DNA of 64,000 nt, from the NCBI GenBank assembly GCA_963839615.1, contig CAWIVY010000011.1, forward strand, positions 248,001 through 312,000. Direction: 5' to 3'. The stretch is from DASQMT01 sp963839615. Its GTDB lineage: Bacteria; Actinomycetota; Thermoleophilia; Solirubrobacterales; Solirubrobacteraceae. The notes beneath the pieces were generated by a model, which was given only the letters and a program-made list of their open reading frames with translations, searched no databases and was not told where the DNA came from. Positions 32,790 through 41,408 of the stretch are shown here, one piece after another (position 1 is the stretch's first letter; each line of letters begins with the position of its first letter). The translations under genes and the position numbers were made by a program.

Positions 32790-35700
32790 GTGAGTCGCCG
32801 AGCGAAGCATGTCCACCTGGCACGGACGCCCACACGGGCGCTCACCGTGGCAATCCTGGCCGCGGTCGCGGCGCTCGTCTTCCCAGCCAGCGGCCGACCG
32901 GCGTTCCCCGGCGCGAATGGGCCGATCGCCTTCGTCTCCGACCGCGACGGCAACGCGGAGATCTACAGGGTCAACCCGGACGGCAGCGATCCGCAGCGCC
33001 TGACGGCCAACCTCGCGGCCGACACCGACCCGGCCGTCTCCCCCGACGGAGCGAAGATCGCGTTCGCCCGCGGGCTGGACATCTGGGTGATGAACGCCGA
33101 CGGCAGCGGGCAGACCGCGATCACCGGCACAGAAGGCCCGGACGCCGCCCCCGCCTGGTCGCCCGACGGCACGAAGCTCGTCTTCGAGGGCATCCGGAAC
33201 ACCCCGAGTGGCGGTACGACCGGCCGCCAGCTGTGGGTCATGAACGCCGACGGCTCGGGAGTCAGGCAGCTCACCGACGGCGGGGCCAACCTGGCGCCGG
33301 CGTGGTCGCCCCTCGGCGACCGGATCGCGTTCCACAGCAACCTGGACGGGGAGTTCGAGATCTACGCCATCCCCGCCGACAGCGCTCCGGCGGGCGGCGC
33401 CGACGCGCGCGTCAAGCTCACGGACAACATCGGGCTCCAGGACCAGAATCCGACGTGGTCGCCGGACGGGACGAGGATCGCCTTCGAGCGCGGCACCGGC
33501 ACGAACATCGGCGACACCACGAAGGAGATCTGGGTGATGGACGCCGACGGCACCGACGGCGCGCAGCTGACCTTCAACTCGGACTACGACGTGCAGCCCG
33601 CCTGGTCGCCGGACGGCGCCGGGATCGCGTTCGAGAGCGACGCCGATCCCGACAACGATCGCGAGATCATGTCGATCCCGGTCGCCGCGGGCGGGACGTT
33701 CACGAGCATCACGAGCACGACCTCCGGCGTCGACGACTCCGAACCCGACTGGGGTCCGCCCGCCCCGCTGCCGCCTGAGCCCGAGCCCACGGCCACGGCG
33801 ACGCCGCCGCCCGGCGGGGGCGGCGGAGGCGGTGGCGTCCCGGGTGGCGGTGGCGCCGTGCCCGGCGTTCCCGCGGGCGAGAGCCCGCCGGCCTGCTCGA
33901 CGACCGTGTCGATCGGCTTCGTCGAGGTCGTCGGGTGCTTCACACGCAGTGGAGACAAGTACGTCGCGTCCGGCAACGCCCGCGTCAACGGCCTCGACTT
34001 CGTTCCGCTCAAGGGTGGCGGGAACCTGACCGTCGACCCCGACAACCGCAAGATCTTCAGCGGCGAGGAGCGCTACGCGATCAAGGCCGGCGACGTCGTG
34101 CTGCGCTCGGACAAGGTCGACTGGGAGCTCCCGCGCGACGTCGGGCGCGAGGACATCAGCGTGCCGCCGTTCGCCGCGCCGAACCTGGCGGTCGTGAAGG
34201 GCCTGCCCGTCGTCGGCGACGTCGAGGTCAAGTTCACCCGGGCCAAGGAGGCCGTCGTCGCGGTGCCGGTGGGCATCCCGCTGCTGCAGGTCCTCCGCGG
34301 CAACGAATGCAAGCCCAACTGCTTCAACATCACCGGACAGGCCGGGTTCAAGACGAGCAACGCCCGCGGCCTCCAGAGCGACGCGCTCAAGGTGACGGCG
34401 CAGAACCTGTTCATCTCGACGCTGCAGGTCAAGAAGCTCGCCCTCGGCTACGACACCGAGCGCGACCTCTGGGAGGGCGCCGCGACGATCGTCCTGCCGA
34501 CCCCGCAGAAGCTCCTGCTCTCCGGCTCGTTCGCCATGGAGCGCGGCGCCTTCAAGCGCGCCTCGGCCGAGATCGACGGCCTCAACGTCCCGGTCGCGGG
34601 CGGCGTGTTCCTCCAGCGCGTCAAGCTCGCCGTGGCGGTCGATCCGCTGGAGCTCGGCGGCGGGCTCGGCATCACGGCCGGCGGGCTGGTCGCCGGCAAG
34701 GCCGCCCTGCGCCTCGACGGCGACTTCTCCTACCGCTTCTCGGATCCCGGCCGGTTCAAGGCCGACGGCAAGCTGAAGATGGTCGACTTCGACGTCGCGT
34801 CCGGCTTCGCGACCGTCTGGACGACCGGAGCGGTCGACTTCGGCGGCAGGCTGCTGCTCGCCCTGCCCAACCCGACGGCAGCCGAGCCGGCCAAGCAGCC
34901 GGTCTTCGTCCAGTCCGAGCTCAACGGATGGGTCGACCAGAAGGGCTTCAACGTCGAGGCGGCGGCGCAGACCTATCTGCTGGGGGTCCAGCTCTCCCGC
35001 GCGGAGATCCTCGCCTCCACCGTCGGGCTTGCAGGTTGCGGCCAGCTGCTGTGGCTGCGCGCCGGCTTCGGCTACCGCTGGGTCGGCAATGTCCTCAACG
35101 TCATGGGCCAGGCGTGCGACGTCGGCCCCTATCGCGCAACGCGCGCTCGCATCTCGCAGGCAGGGTCCACCGACCTGTCGTTCAACGGCGACGATCCGGT
35201 CGTGATCCGGATCGAGGGCGAGGGAGGCGCGCCCGACGTCGCGCTCACCGGACCGGGGGGCCCGCGCATCGAGACACCGCTCGTCCCGGGCGGGCCGCCC
35301 GGCGACGAGCGCCACATCCTGCTGCAGGACGAGCAGAACGGCGTCACCTTCGTCGCGCTGCACCACCCGCGCGGTGATTGGAGCGTCGAGACGATGGCCG
35401 GTTCGGCGCCGATCCGGAGCGTGCAGACCGCCGACGTGCTCGACCGCCCGGAGGTCAGCGCCCGCGTGACCGGCCGCGGCTCGGCCCGGACGCTGAAGTG
35501 GCGGCTGCGGCGGATGCCCGGCCAGCGCGTGCGCTTCGTCGAGCATGGGCCGGACGTCAATCGCGTCCTCGAGTCGACGAGCCGCGCAACGGGTCGCGTG
35601 CGCTTCCGGCCGGCCTTCGGCAGCGCCGGGCCTCGCACCGTCGAGGCGATCGTCGTGCAGAACGGCCTGCCGCGCGACACCATCGTGGTCGCGCGCTACA

Positions 35701-35987
35701 CGGCGCCGGCGCCGGCGCGCCCCCAGCGCCCGCGGAAGCTGCGCGCACGCCGTCGCGGCTCGGCGCTCCGGGTCTCGTGGCGGCCCGGCCGCGGCGCGGC
35801 GAGCCAGCGCGTGGTCGTGCGCCGCCCGCGCGGTCGCCGCGACCTGCTCGTGCTCAAGAGAAGCAAGCGCAAGCTCCGGATCGCGGATGTCGCCCGCGAC
35901 GAGCGGGTGACCGTCGAGGTCGCGGGCCTCCGCCGCGACAACGTGCCCGGGCCGTCTGCGAAGAGGACGGTCAAACCGAGGCGCTGA
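32790..35987 (+). CDS. Large secreted TolB-like propeller fused to an unrecognised C-terminal region
   Basis: The 1065-residue protein has a signal peptide (about residues 15-38) and six or more TolB/PD40 propeller blades (about 40-320) such as AFVSDRDGNAEIYRVNPDGS, AWSPDGTKLVFEG and IWVMNADGSGQTAI. A Pro/Gly linker with a long glycine run follows (about 330-365). The region from about 370 to 780 has repeating beta-type segments (GNARVNGLDFVPLKGGGNLT, KLALGYDTERDLWEGAATIV) that I cannot place, and the C-terminal end holds fibronectin-like and very basic stretches. It is exported and probably surface-bound. The middle part is the novel element. Confidence 0.72.
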   Translation: MSRRAKHVHLARTPTRALTVAILAAVAALVFPASGRPAFPGANGPIAFVSDRDGNAEIYRVNPDGSDPQRLTANLAADTDPAVSPDGAKIAFARGLDIWVMNADGSGQTAITGTEGPDAAPAWSPDGTKLVFEGIRNTPSGGTTGRQLWVMNADGSGVRQLTDGGANLAPAWSPLGDRIAFHSNLDGEFEIYAIPADSAPAGGADARVKLTDNIGLQDQNPTWSPDGTRIAFERGTGTNIGDTTKEIWVMDADGTDGAQLTFNSDYDVQPAWSPDGAGIAFESDADPDNDREIMSIPVAAGGTFTSITSTTSGVDDSEPDWGPPAPLPPEPEPTATATPPPGGGGGGGGVPGGGGAVPGVPAGESPPACSTTVSIGFVEVVGCFTRSGDKYVASGNARVNGLDFVPLKGGGNLTVDPDNRKIFSGEERYAIKAGDVVLRSDKVDWELPRDVGREDISVPPFAAPNLAVVKGLPVVGDVEVKFTRAKEAVVAVPVGIPLLQVLRGNECKPNCFNITGQAGFKTSNARGLQSDALKVTAQNLFISTLQVKKLALGYDTERDLWEGAATIVLPTPQKLLLSGSFAMERGAFKRASAEIDGLNVPVAGGVFLQRVKLAVAVDPLELGGGLGITAGGLVAGKAALRLDGDFSYRFSDPGRFKADGKLKMVDFDVASGFATVWTTGAVDFGGRLLLALPNPTAAEPAKQPVFVQSELNGWVDQKGFNVEAAAQTYLLGVQLSRAEILASTVGLAGCGQLLWLRAGFGYRWVGNVLNVMGQACDVGPYRATRARISQAGSTDLSFNGDDPVVIRIEGEGGAPDVALTGPGGPRIETPLVPGGPPGDERHILLQDEQNGVTFVALHHPRGDWSVETMAGSAPIRSVQTADVLDRPEVSARVTGRGSARTLKWRLRRMPGQRVRFVEHGPDVNRVLESTSRATGRVRFRPAFGSAGPRTVEAIVVQNGLPRDTIVVARYTAPAPARPQRPRKLRARRRGSALRVSWRPGRGAASQRVVVRRPRGRRDLLVLKRSKRKLRIADVARDERVTVEVAGLRRDNVPGPSAKRTVKPRR

Positions 35988-36006
35988 CTGCTGGCTGAAG
36001 CAGCCG

Positions 36007-36032
36007 CACACTTAGGTACTTGCCTAAGTGTG
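36007..36032. promoter_or_regulatory. ArsR-type operator
   Basis: CACACTTAGG and CCTAAGTGTG form a perfect 10-bp inverted repeat around TACTTG, just before the ArsR gene. The length and place fit autoregulation by an ArsR-family dimer. A -10-like TACGAT (36036-36041) lies 6 nt before the ATG, so the transcript may be leaderless. Confidence 0.75.
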
Positions 36033-36047
36033 CGCTACGATGCAGCC

Positions 36048-36401
36048 ATGCCGACCGCCGACGCAGCACAGCTCGACCGGGCGTTCCACGCGCTCGCCGA
36101 CGAGAGCCGCCGCGCGATGGTCGTCCGCCTGTCGCGCGGCGCGGCGTCCGTGAGCGAGCTCGCCGCACCGCTGGACATGTCGCTGCCGTCCGTGATGCAG
36201 CACCTCGACGTGCTGCAGCGCAGCGGCCTCGTGCGCTCGGAGAAGGTCGGCCGCGTCCGGAGCTGCCGGCTCGAGCCCGGCCCGATGCGCACGCTCGAGG
36301 GGTGGATCGCCGAGCATCGCGCGATCTGGGAGCGGCACTTCGACCGCCTCTCCGACGTCCTCGACGAAGCCTTTCCCATCGACCAAGGAGACCGCCGATG
36401 A
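36048..36401 (+). CDS. ArsR family transcriptional regulator
   Basis: The 117-residue winged-helix repressor has the recognition region VSELAAPLDMSLPSVMQHLD followed by VLQRSGLVRSEKVGRVRSCR. The N-terminus (FHALADESRRAMVVRLSRG) is the typical opening of the ArsR subgroup that pairs with SRPBCC proteins. It has no metal-binding cysteine motif, so it probably senses something other than metals. I chose the ATG at 36048, which follows the perfect operator. The stop overlaps the next ATG (ATGA). Confidence 0.9.
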   Translation: MPTADAAQLDRAFHALADESRRAMVVRLSRGAASVSELAAPLDMSLPSVMQHLDVLQRSGLVRSEKVGRVRSCRLEPGPMRTLEGWIAEHRAIWERHFDRLSDVLDEAFPIDQGDRR

Positions 36402-36859
36402 GCATCCGCCAGCACGACTTCACGATCGAGCGACGGTTCCGCCAGACCCCGCCTCAGGCGTTCCGCGCGTTCGCGGACCCGGAGCTCAAGCAGCGCTGGT
36501 TCGGCGTGCCCGAGGGCTGGACCGGCGCCAAGTGGGAGCTCGACTTCCGCGTCGGTGGGAGCGAGGTGAGCGTGGGACGCGATCCGCGCGGGACGCTGCA
36601 CGAGTTCCGCAGCCGGTACCACGACATCGTCGACGGCGAGCGGATCGTCTTCGCCTACGACCTCCTGCTCGACGGGCGGCTCATCTCCGTGTCGCTGACG
36701 ACCGTCGAGGTGCGGCCCGACGGCGACGGCACGCGGCTCGTGTTCACCGAGCACGGTGCGTTCCTCGACGACCTCGAGGATCCGGCGGAGCGCGAGCACG
36801 GCACCGGCCTGCTGCTCGACGGGCTCGCCGCCTTCCTCGGCGAGCAGGTCGCCGCATGA
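36398..36859 (+). CDS. SRPBCC/AHSA1 (START-like) domain protein
   Basis: The 153-residue protein has the Aha1-C-like fold: IERRFRQTPPQAFRAFADPE, LKQRWFGVPEGWTGAKWELD, FRVGGSEVSVGRDPRG and TRLVFTEHGAFLDDLEDP. Such proteins have a hydrophobic cavity for small ligands. The ArsR-SRPBCC pairing is common in actinobacteria. It is coupled by ATGA overlaps to the ArsR gene before it and the reductase-like gene after it, so the three form one operon. The ligand is unknown. Confidence 0.9.
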   Translation: MSIRQHDFTIERRFRQTPPQAFRAFADPELKQRWFGVPEGWTGAKWELDFRVGGSEVSVGRDPRGTLHEFRSRYHDIVDGERIVFAYDLLLDGRLISVSLTTVEVRPDGDGTRLVFTEHGAFLDDLEDPAEREHGTGLLLDGLAAFLGEQVAA

Positions 36860-37488
36860 GCCGCGCGCTCCGGGGAGTCGCGATGCCGGACACCACCTGC
36901 CACATGTCGATCTCGCTCGACGGTTTCGTCGCCGGGCCGGACCAGAGTCGCGAGCACCCGCTCGGGAAGCGCGGCAGGGAGCTCCACGGCTGGCACATCG
37001 GCGACGAGCGCGCCAACGAGGCCGACGAGACCGCCGTCGGCTGGCTCATGCGCCCGCGCGGCGCCTACGTCATGGGCCGCAACATGTTCGGGCCGATCCG
37101 CGGTGAGTGGGACGAGGACTGGCGCGGCTGGTGGGGGCCCGAGCCGCCGTACCACGCACCGGTGTTCGTGCTCACCCATCACGCCCGCGAGCCGATCGCG
37201 ATGGAGGGCGGGACGACCTTCCACTTCGTCACCGGCGGCTTCGACGCCGCCTACGCACAGGCGCGCGAGACGGCCGGCGACGACGGCGTGGACATCGCGG
37301 GCGGCGCCTCCACCGTCCGGCAGGCGCTCGTCGCCGGGGTCGTCGACGAGCTCACGCTCGACATCGCCCCGGTCCTGCTCGGCTCCGGCGAGCGGATCTT
37401 CGACGGCGTCGGATCTCTGGGGTTGGAGCCCGTCGAGGTGCTGCATTCGCCGCTGGCCACGCACATCCGCTACCGCCGGGCGCGCTGA
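36856..37488 (+). CDS. Dihydrofolate reductase-like (RibD C-terminal domain) protein
   Basis: The 210-residue protein has the RibD_C fold: TCHMSISLDGFVAGPDQSRE at the N-terminus, RGAYVMGRNMFGPIRGEW, and GGASTVRQALVAGVVDELTL near the end, with IAPVLLGSGERIF. Stand-alone members reduce small molecules with NADPH but are mostly uncharacterised. The start could also be at 36883 (MPDTTCHMS); the overlap with the SRPBCC stop favours 36856. It closes the ArsR operon. Confidence 0.87.
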   Translation: MSRALRGVAMPDTTCHMSISLDGFVAGPDQSREHPLGKRGRELHGWHIGDERANEADETAVGWLMRPRGAYVMGRNMFGPIRGEWDEDWRGWWGPEPPYHAPVFVLTHHAREPIAMEGGTTFHFVTGGFDAAYAQARETAGDDGVDIAGGASTVRQALVAGVVDELTLDIAPVLLGSGERIFDGVGSLGLEPVEVLHSPLATHIRYRRAR

Positions 37489-37525
37489 AGGCCGGCTTCC
37501 GCTGGAGGCGCGGGAAAGGAGGCGA

Positions 37526-37598
37526 TGGAGCTAGGGGGACTCGAACCCCCGACCTCCTGGGTGCGATCCAGGCGCTCTCCCAACTGAGCTATAGCCCC
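37526..37598 (-). tRNA. tRNA-Ala (anticodon CGC)
   Basis: The 73-nt cloverleaf on the minus strand has acceptor GGGGCTA/TAGCTCC with the G3-U70 identity pair of tRNA-Ala. Its anticodon stem CCTGG/CCAGG encloses loop ATCGCAC, which gives CGC. The T arm is GGGGG-TTCGAGT-CCCCC and the discriminator is A. CCA is not encoded. A TACAAT box on the same strand at 37651-37646 could be its -10. Confidence 0.96.
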
Positions 37599-37699
37599 GC
37601 TGAATGCGGTGCCGAAGCAGGAGATCGGCCCGCGACGGCCAACCGATTGTAGCCGGGCGTCCCCGCGCGCGGGCGCCCGTCGTAGGCTGGCCGTCAGGG

Positions 37700-39580
37700 A
37701 TGCACGTGAGCTTCCGCAACCGCCTCAGCTTCTTCTTCGTCCTGCTGGTGATCCTGCCGGTGCTCGCAGTCGCGCTGGTCGGCATCCTGATCGTGCGCGA
37801 TTCCGAGGAGGGCAAGACCGATGCCGGGCTCGACCGGGCGCAACGCGCGGCCAGGGGGGTCTACCTCGAGTCGCGCGACCGCTCGGAGGTCGTCGCGCAG
37901 ACCGTGGCGAACGACGAGGCGCTGACGATCGCGATCCGCGACCGCGATCGGGCGGCGTTGAAGGAGCGCCTGGAGGATCTCGCCGAGCGCGGCGGAGCCG
38001 TCCGCGTGCGGCTGACGCTCGAGGGCGCGCAGGAGCCGGTCGAGGCCGGTGGCGGCATCGCGGTCGCGCCCGCGCTCAGCCGGTTGCTCGACGCCCGCGG
38101 CGATCCGGCCGGGCGGATGAGCCTGTCGGTCAGCACGGCGCAGGACTACGCCGAGCTGGCAGCCCGCGTCACCGGGCTCGAGGTGCTGCTGACGGAGGAC
38201 GACAGGATCCTCGCCGGGTCGATCAAGACCAGCTCGGCGCGCGACCTGCCGCTCCGCGGCGAGGCCGAGCTCGAAGGCGACAACTACCGCGTGACCGGCT
38301 TCGACACGCGCGGCTTCGACGGCGGCACGATCGCGGTGCACCTCCTGGAGCCCGAGGACGCGCTCGACGACGCGGTCACCGAGAACGCGTTCTTCATCGG
38401 CCTGATCCTGCTCGCGTTCCTGATCTGCGCGCTGGCGTTCGCGCTCACCGCGGCGCGCTCCCTGCAGTCGCAGATCGGCCGCCTGCTGGCGGCTGCGCGC
38501 AACATCGGCAAGGGCGACTTCTCGATCGAGGTCCCGACGGAGGGCAAGGACGAGTTCGCCGCGCTCGGCAACGAGTTCAACTCGATGGCCCGCCAGCTCG
38601 AGGCGCGCCTGGAGGAGCTCCAGCTCGAGCGCGCGCGGCTGCAGGAGACGGTCCGCCGCGTCGGGGAGTCGCTCGGCAAGGGCCTGGACCGCGACGCGCT
38701 GCTCGGGATCGTCGTGCAGACGGCGGTCGACGGCGTCGGCGCCGAGTGCGGGCGGGTCGTGATGCGCCAGGGGCTCAACGGCGCGCTGTCGGAGGCTGCG
38801 CGGGCCGGCAACGTGTCCTCGTACATGCCGGCCGTGCTGGCCGCCGAGGCGGCGGCGATGGAGGCGGGCGAGGCGGCCGAGACCCAGATCGCGGGCGCCA
38901 ACGCGCTCGCGCGCCCGCTGGCCGCGCCGGAGCCCGACGAGGGCGTGCTCGGCGTGATCTCGATCGCCCGCCCCGGCAGGCCCTTCTCCCAGCGCCAGCG
39001 CGAGCTCTTCGAGTACCTGACCAACCAGGCGACGATCTCGATCGAGAACGTCGACCTGCACGAGACGATCCGGCGCCAGGCGGTCACCGACGAGCTCACG
39101 GGCCTGTTCAACCACCGCCGCTTCCAGGAGGTCATGGCCGCGGAGGTGGAGCGGACGCGGCGCTTCGGCCAGGAGCTCGGCCTGATCATGCTCGACCTCG
39201 ACAACTTCAAGCGCGTCAACGACACCTACGGGCACCTCCAGGGCGATGTCGTGCTGCGCGAGGTCGCGCACGTGCTGCGCGAGTCCGCGCGTGAGATCGA
39301 CGAGCCGGCGCGCTACGGCGGCGAGGAGATGGCGGTCGCGCTGCCGCAGACGGGGCTCCAGGGCGCATACGACTTCGCCGAGCGCGTGCGCCACCGCATC
39401 GAGGAGCTCCAGATCGAGCTGCTCGACGGCGAGGGGACGCTGCGCGTCACGGCCTCGTTCGGCGCCGCTTCGCTGCCGCATTCCGCCAAGATCGACAAGG
39501 ATGCGCTTGTCGCGGCGGCGGACGCTGCGCTATACCGGGCGAAGCGATCCGGGAAGAACCGCACCGTAAAGGCCGAGTAG
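37700..39580 (+). CDS. Membrane-bound GGDEF protein with HAMP and GAF domains (diguanylate cyclase)
   Basis: The 626-residue protein has a transmembrane helix (about residues 10-32), an extracellular sensor region (about 35-230), a second helix (FFIGLILLAFLICALAFALT, about 232-252), a HAMP domain, a GAF-like domain (about 320-450) and a GGDEF domain with LDLDNFKRVNDTYGHLQGDV and the active-site loop ARYGGEEMAV. The loop has Met where Phe is usual but keeps the acidic metal ligands, so cyclic-di-GMP synthesis is likely. It is tightly followed by the acidic protein gene (15-nt gap). The signal is unknown. Confidence 0.9.
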   Translation: MHVSFRNRLSFFFVLLVILPVLAVALVGILIVRDSEEGKTDAGLDRAQRAARGVYLESRDRSEVVAQTVANDEALTIAIRDRDRAALKERLEDLAERGGAVRVRLTLEGAQEPVEAGGGIAVAPALSRLLDARGDPAGRMSLSVSTAQDYAELAARVTGLEVLLTEDDRILAGSIKTSSARDLPLRGEAELEGDNYRVTGFDTRGFDGGTIAVHLLEPEDALDDAVTENAFFIGLILLAFLICALAFALTAARSLQSQIGRLLAAARNIGKGDFSIEVPTEGKDEFAALGNEFNSMARQLEARLEELQLERARLQETVRRVGESLGKGLDRDALLGIVVQTAVDGVGAECGRVVMRQGLNGALSEAARAGNVSSYMPAVLAAEAAAMEAGEAAETQIAGANALARPLAAPEPDEGVLGVISIARPGRPFSQRQRELFEYLTNQATISIENVDLHETIRRQAVTDELTGLFNHRRFQEVMAAEVERTRRFGQELGLIMLDLDNFKRVNDTYGHLQGDVVLREVAHVLRESAREIDEPARYGGEEMAVALPQTGLQGAYDFAERVRHRIEELQIELLDGEGTLRVTASFGAASLPHSAKIDKDALVAAADAALYRAKRSGKNRTVKAE

Positions 39581-39595
39581 GCTGTTGGAGGACTG

Positions 39596-40123
39596 ATGGG
39601 ACTGCTCGACGACGCCATCCGCGAGCACCTGGAGCTCAAGCGCGCCCGGGGCGCCGACCTCGCAGAGGTCGCGCGCCAGGAGGACGAGGCGCTGGGCGAT
39701 CCGCGCAGCGGCGAGTTCGTGAAGCCCGAGGGCACGCCCGAGCCGGTCGCGGACGAGCCGGCCGCGGACGAGCCGGCCGCCCCTCCGGCCGAGGCTGGTC
39801 CCGTCGAGGAGCAGCTGCCGCCCGAGCCGCCGGTGCCCTACGAGCCGGAGCCGGAGCCCGAGGCTCCCCCTGAGCCGCCGCCCCCGCCGCGCGACGAGGC
39901 CTGGCTGCCGGACGAGCCGGTCGAGCCCGTCGCGGGCCAGCCGACGGCGGAGTTCGCGCCGCCCGGGGCGGAGCCCGCGCCGGAGGTCGTGCGCCCCGAC
40001 GACGAGCCCGGCGCCGAGGAGGACGTGCTCGAGGAGACGCCGGACTTCCTCCAGGAGACGCCTGAGCACGACCGGCTCTGGTTCGAGCAGAAGCCGCCGC
40101 GCGATTTCGATTTCGACAAGTAG
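39596..40123 (+). CDS. Acidic Pro/Glu-rich hypothetical protein
   Basis: The 175-residue protein begins with a short helical segment (MGLLDDAIREHLELKRARGA), followed by about 110 residues of Pro/Glu/Ala low complexity and a C-terminal motif with aromatics (HDRLWFEQKPPRDFDFDK). It has no signal or membrane segment. The first 45 and last 30 residues look conserved-type, with the disordered middle as a spacer. It is coupled to the GGDEF gene, and a role as an adaptor is only a guess. Confidence 0.6.
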   Translation: MGLLDDAIREHLELKRARGADLAEVARQEDEALGDPRSGEFVKPEGTPEPVADEPAADEPAAPPAEAGPVEEQLPPEPPVPYEPEPEPEAPPEPPPPPRDEAWLPDEPVEPVAGQPTAEFAPPGAEPAPEVVRPDDEPGAEEDVLEETPDFLQETPEHDRLWFEQKPPRDFDFDK

Positions 40124-40139
40124 GGCGGCGCCGGCCCGG

Positions 40140-41003
40140 ATGGCGGCCCGCCGCTACACGCTGCTCGACGTGTTCACCGCCGCCCGGCTGCAGGGCAATC
40201 CGCTCGCCGTGGTGCACGATGCCGACGGCGTGCCGGACCCGGTGATGCACGCGTTCGCGCGCGAGACGCGGCTGTCGGAGACGTCGTTCATCCAGACGCC
40301 GTCGGCCGCGGGCGCCGACTACCGCAACCGGATCTGGATGATGAGCGGCGAGGTCCCGTTCGCCGGCCACCCCTCGCTCGGCGTGGCGGCGGCGGTCGCG
40401 CGCGAGCGCAGTGAGACGAGCGTCACCTACACGCAGGAGACCCAGGCGGGGCTGCAGCCGATCGACGTCGAGCTGGCAGGCGGCGCGATCCACGCCTCGA
40501 TGCTCCAGGAGCCGGCGACGTTCGGTCCCGAGCTCGACCCCTCCGACGTGCTGGGCGCGGTCGGCTTGAGCGAGGACGATGCGCACCCCGAGCTGCCCTG
40601 CCAGGCCGTCTCCACGGGCGCGTTCCACGTGCTCGCGCCCGTTCACGACGCCGCGGTGCTGGGCGGCCTGTGGCCGGACTACGACCGCATCGCGAGCCTG
40701 CTCGCTCCGTTCGCGGGCGGGCTCTGCCTGTACGTGGTCGCGGTCGATCCCGACGCCGGCACGGCGCGCGCCCGCTCGTTCGCGACGCGCGCCGAGATGG
40801 GGGAGGACCCGGCCACCGGATCCGCCGCGGGACCGCTCTGCGCCTACCTCGCACAGCGCACCGCCGCGATCGGGGTGACGATCAGCCAGGGCGTCGAGAT
40901 GGGCCGCGCGTCGCGCCTGGTCGCCCGGATGGAGGGCGATCGCGTGCGCGTCGGAGGCGACGCGGTGGTCGTCTGCGACGGCAGCGTCTTCCTGGACGCC
41001 TGA
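40140..41003 (+). CDS. PhzF family phenazine biosynthesis-like isomerase
   Basis: The 287-residue protein has the PhzF/diaminopimelate-epimerase-like double fold: YTLLDVFTAARLQGNPLAVV, the catalytic Glu in TRLSETSFIQTP (about residue 46), SGEVPFAGHPSLGVA and GEDPATGSAAGPLCAYL. PhzF converts trans-2,3-dihydro-3-hydroxyanthranilate in phenazine synthesis; most genomic homologues have other, unknown substrates. There are no other phenazine genes here, so an unknown isomerase role is more likely. Confidence 0.88.
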   Translation: MAARRYTLLDVFTAARLQGNPLAVVHDADGVPDPVMHAFARETRLSETSFIQTPSAAGADYRNRIWMMSGEVPFAGHPSLGVAAAVARERSETSVTYTQETQAGLQPIDVELAGGAIHASMLQEPATFGPELDPSDVLGAVGLSEDDAHPELPCQAVSTGAFHVLAPVHDAAVLGGLWPDYDRIASLLAPFAGGLCLYVVAVDPDAGTARARSFATRAEMGEDPATGSAAGPLCAYLAQRTAAIGVTISQGVEMGRASRLVARMEGDRVRVGGDAVVVCDGSVFLDA

Positions 41004-41250
41004 TCGAACCGGCGCCTGCCGGCTTCACCGCCGGCGGTCGCGCGCCGATCTGAGCATCAGGCCCGACAACTTCCCAGGAACGGGGGAAGGCGGGAGGCTC
41101 GCCTCGCTCTCCCGACGAGGCATTCGCCGGATCAGGCGGCGCGGGCGTTTTCCTGCCCCGGTGCGCCCGCGCCGCCCCGGCATCCGGCTCTCTTCGCGGG
41201 CCGCGCGCGGTCGAACGCCGCCGCGCGGCCCTGAGCCGGACGGCCCGCGA

Positions 41251-41322
41251 TGGAGGCGAGGGGAATCGAACCCCTAACTCCGGCATGCAAGGCCGGCGTG
41301 TTCCCGTTAGCACCACGCCCCC
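41251..41322 (-). tRNA. tRNA-Ala (anticodon TGC)
   Basis: The 72-nt cloverleaf on the minus strand has acceptor GGGGGCG/CGCCTCC with a G3-U70 pair. Anticodon stem CCGGC/GCCGG encloses loop CTTGCAT (anticodon TGC), and the T arm is AGGGG-TTCGATT-CCCCT. The D stem is short (GTG/CAC). CCA is not encoded. A TACCCT -10-like box lies about 12 nt upstream (41340-41335). Confidence 0.94.
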
Positions 41323-41346
41323 GGTTGCGGGAGGAAGGGTAGAGGT

Positions 41347-41408
41347 GCCGCCACCCCGGCGCCGGATGCATCGTGCTCCCGGCGCCGGGGGAAGGGAGGG
41401 GTGGCGGC
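41347..41408. terminator. Long two-part hairpin between deacetylase gene and tRNA
   Basis: An inner perfect 12-bp stem (CCCCGGCGCCGG at 41354-41365 with 41379-41390) has a 13-nt loop. It is extended by an outer 7-bp stem (GCCGCCA at 41347-41353 with TGGCGGC at 41402-41408) and an 11-nt bulge on one side. There is no U-tract. On the minus strand it follows the deacetylase gene and precedes the tRNA, so terminator or processing site are both possible. Confidence 0.45.

Noticed and set aside
33820..33840. Glycine-coding GGC/GGT run as a repeat element
   Set aside because: It is in frame inside the TolB-like gene and encodes the flexible linker.
32622..36011. Very long minus-strand open frame (1129 codons) opposite the TolB-like protein
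   Set aside because: It has no conserved motifs and is the antisense shadow of a GC-rich gene with clear propeller repeats on the plus strand.
37653..37678. CGGGCG/CGCCCG dyad upstream of the GGDEF gene
   Set aside because: It is pure GC with a 14-nt gap and no promoter context, and is likely chance in this composition.
41018..41035. GCCGGC-TTCACC-GCCGGC hairpin after phzF
   Set aside because: Each arm is itself palindromic and such GC-rich dyads are frequent here by chance. There is no U-tract, so I did not call a terminator.
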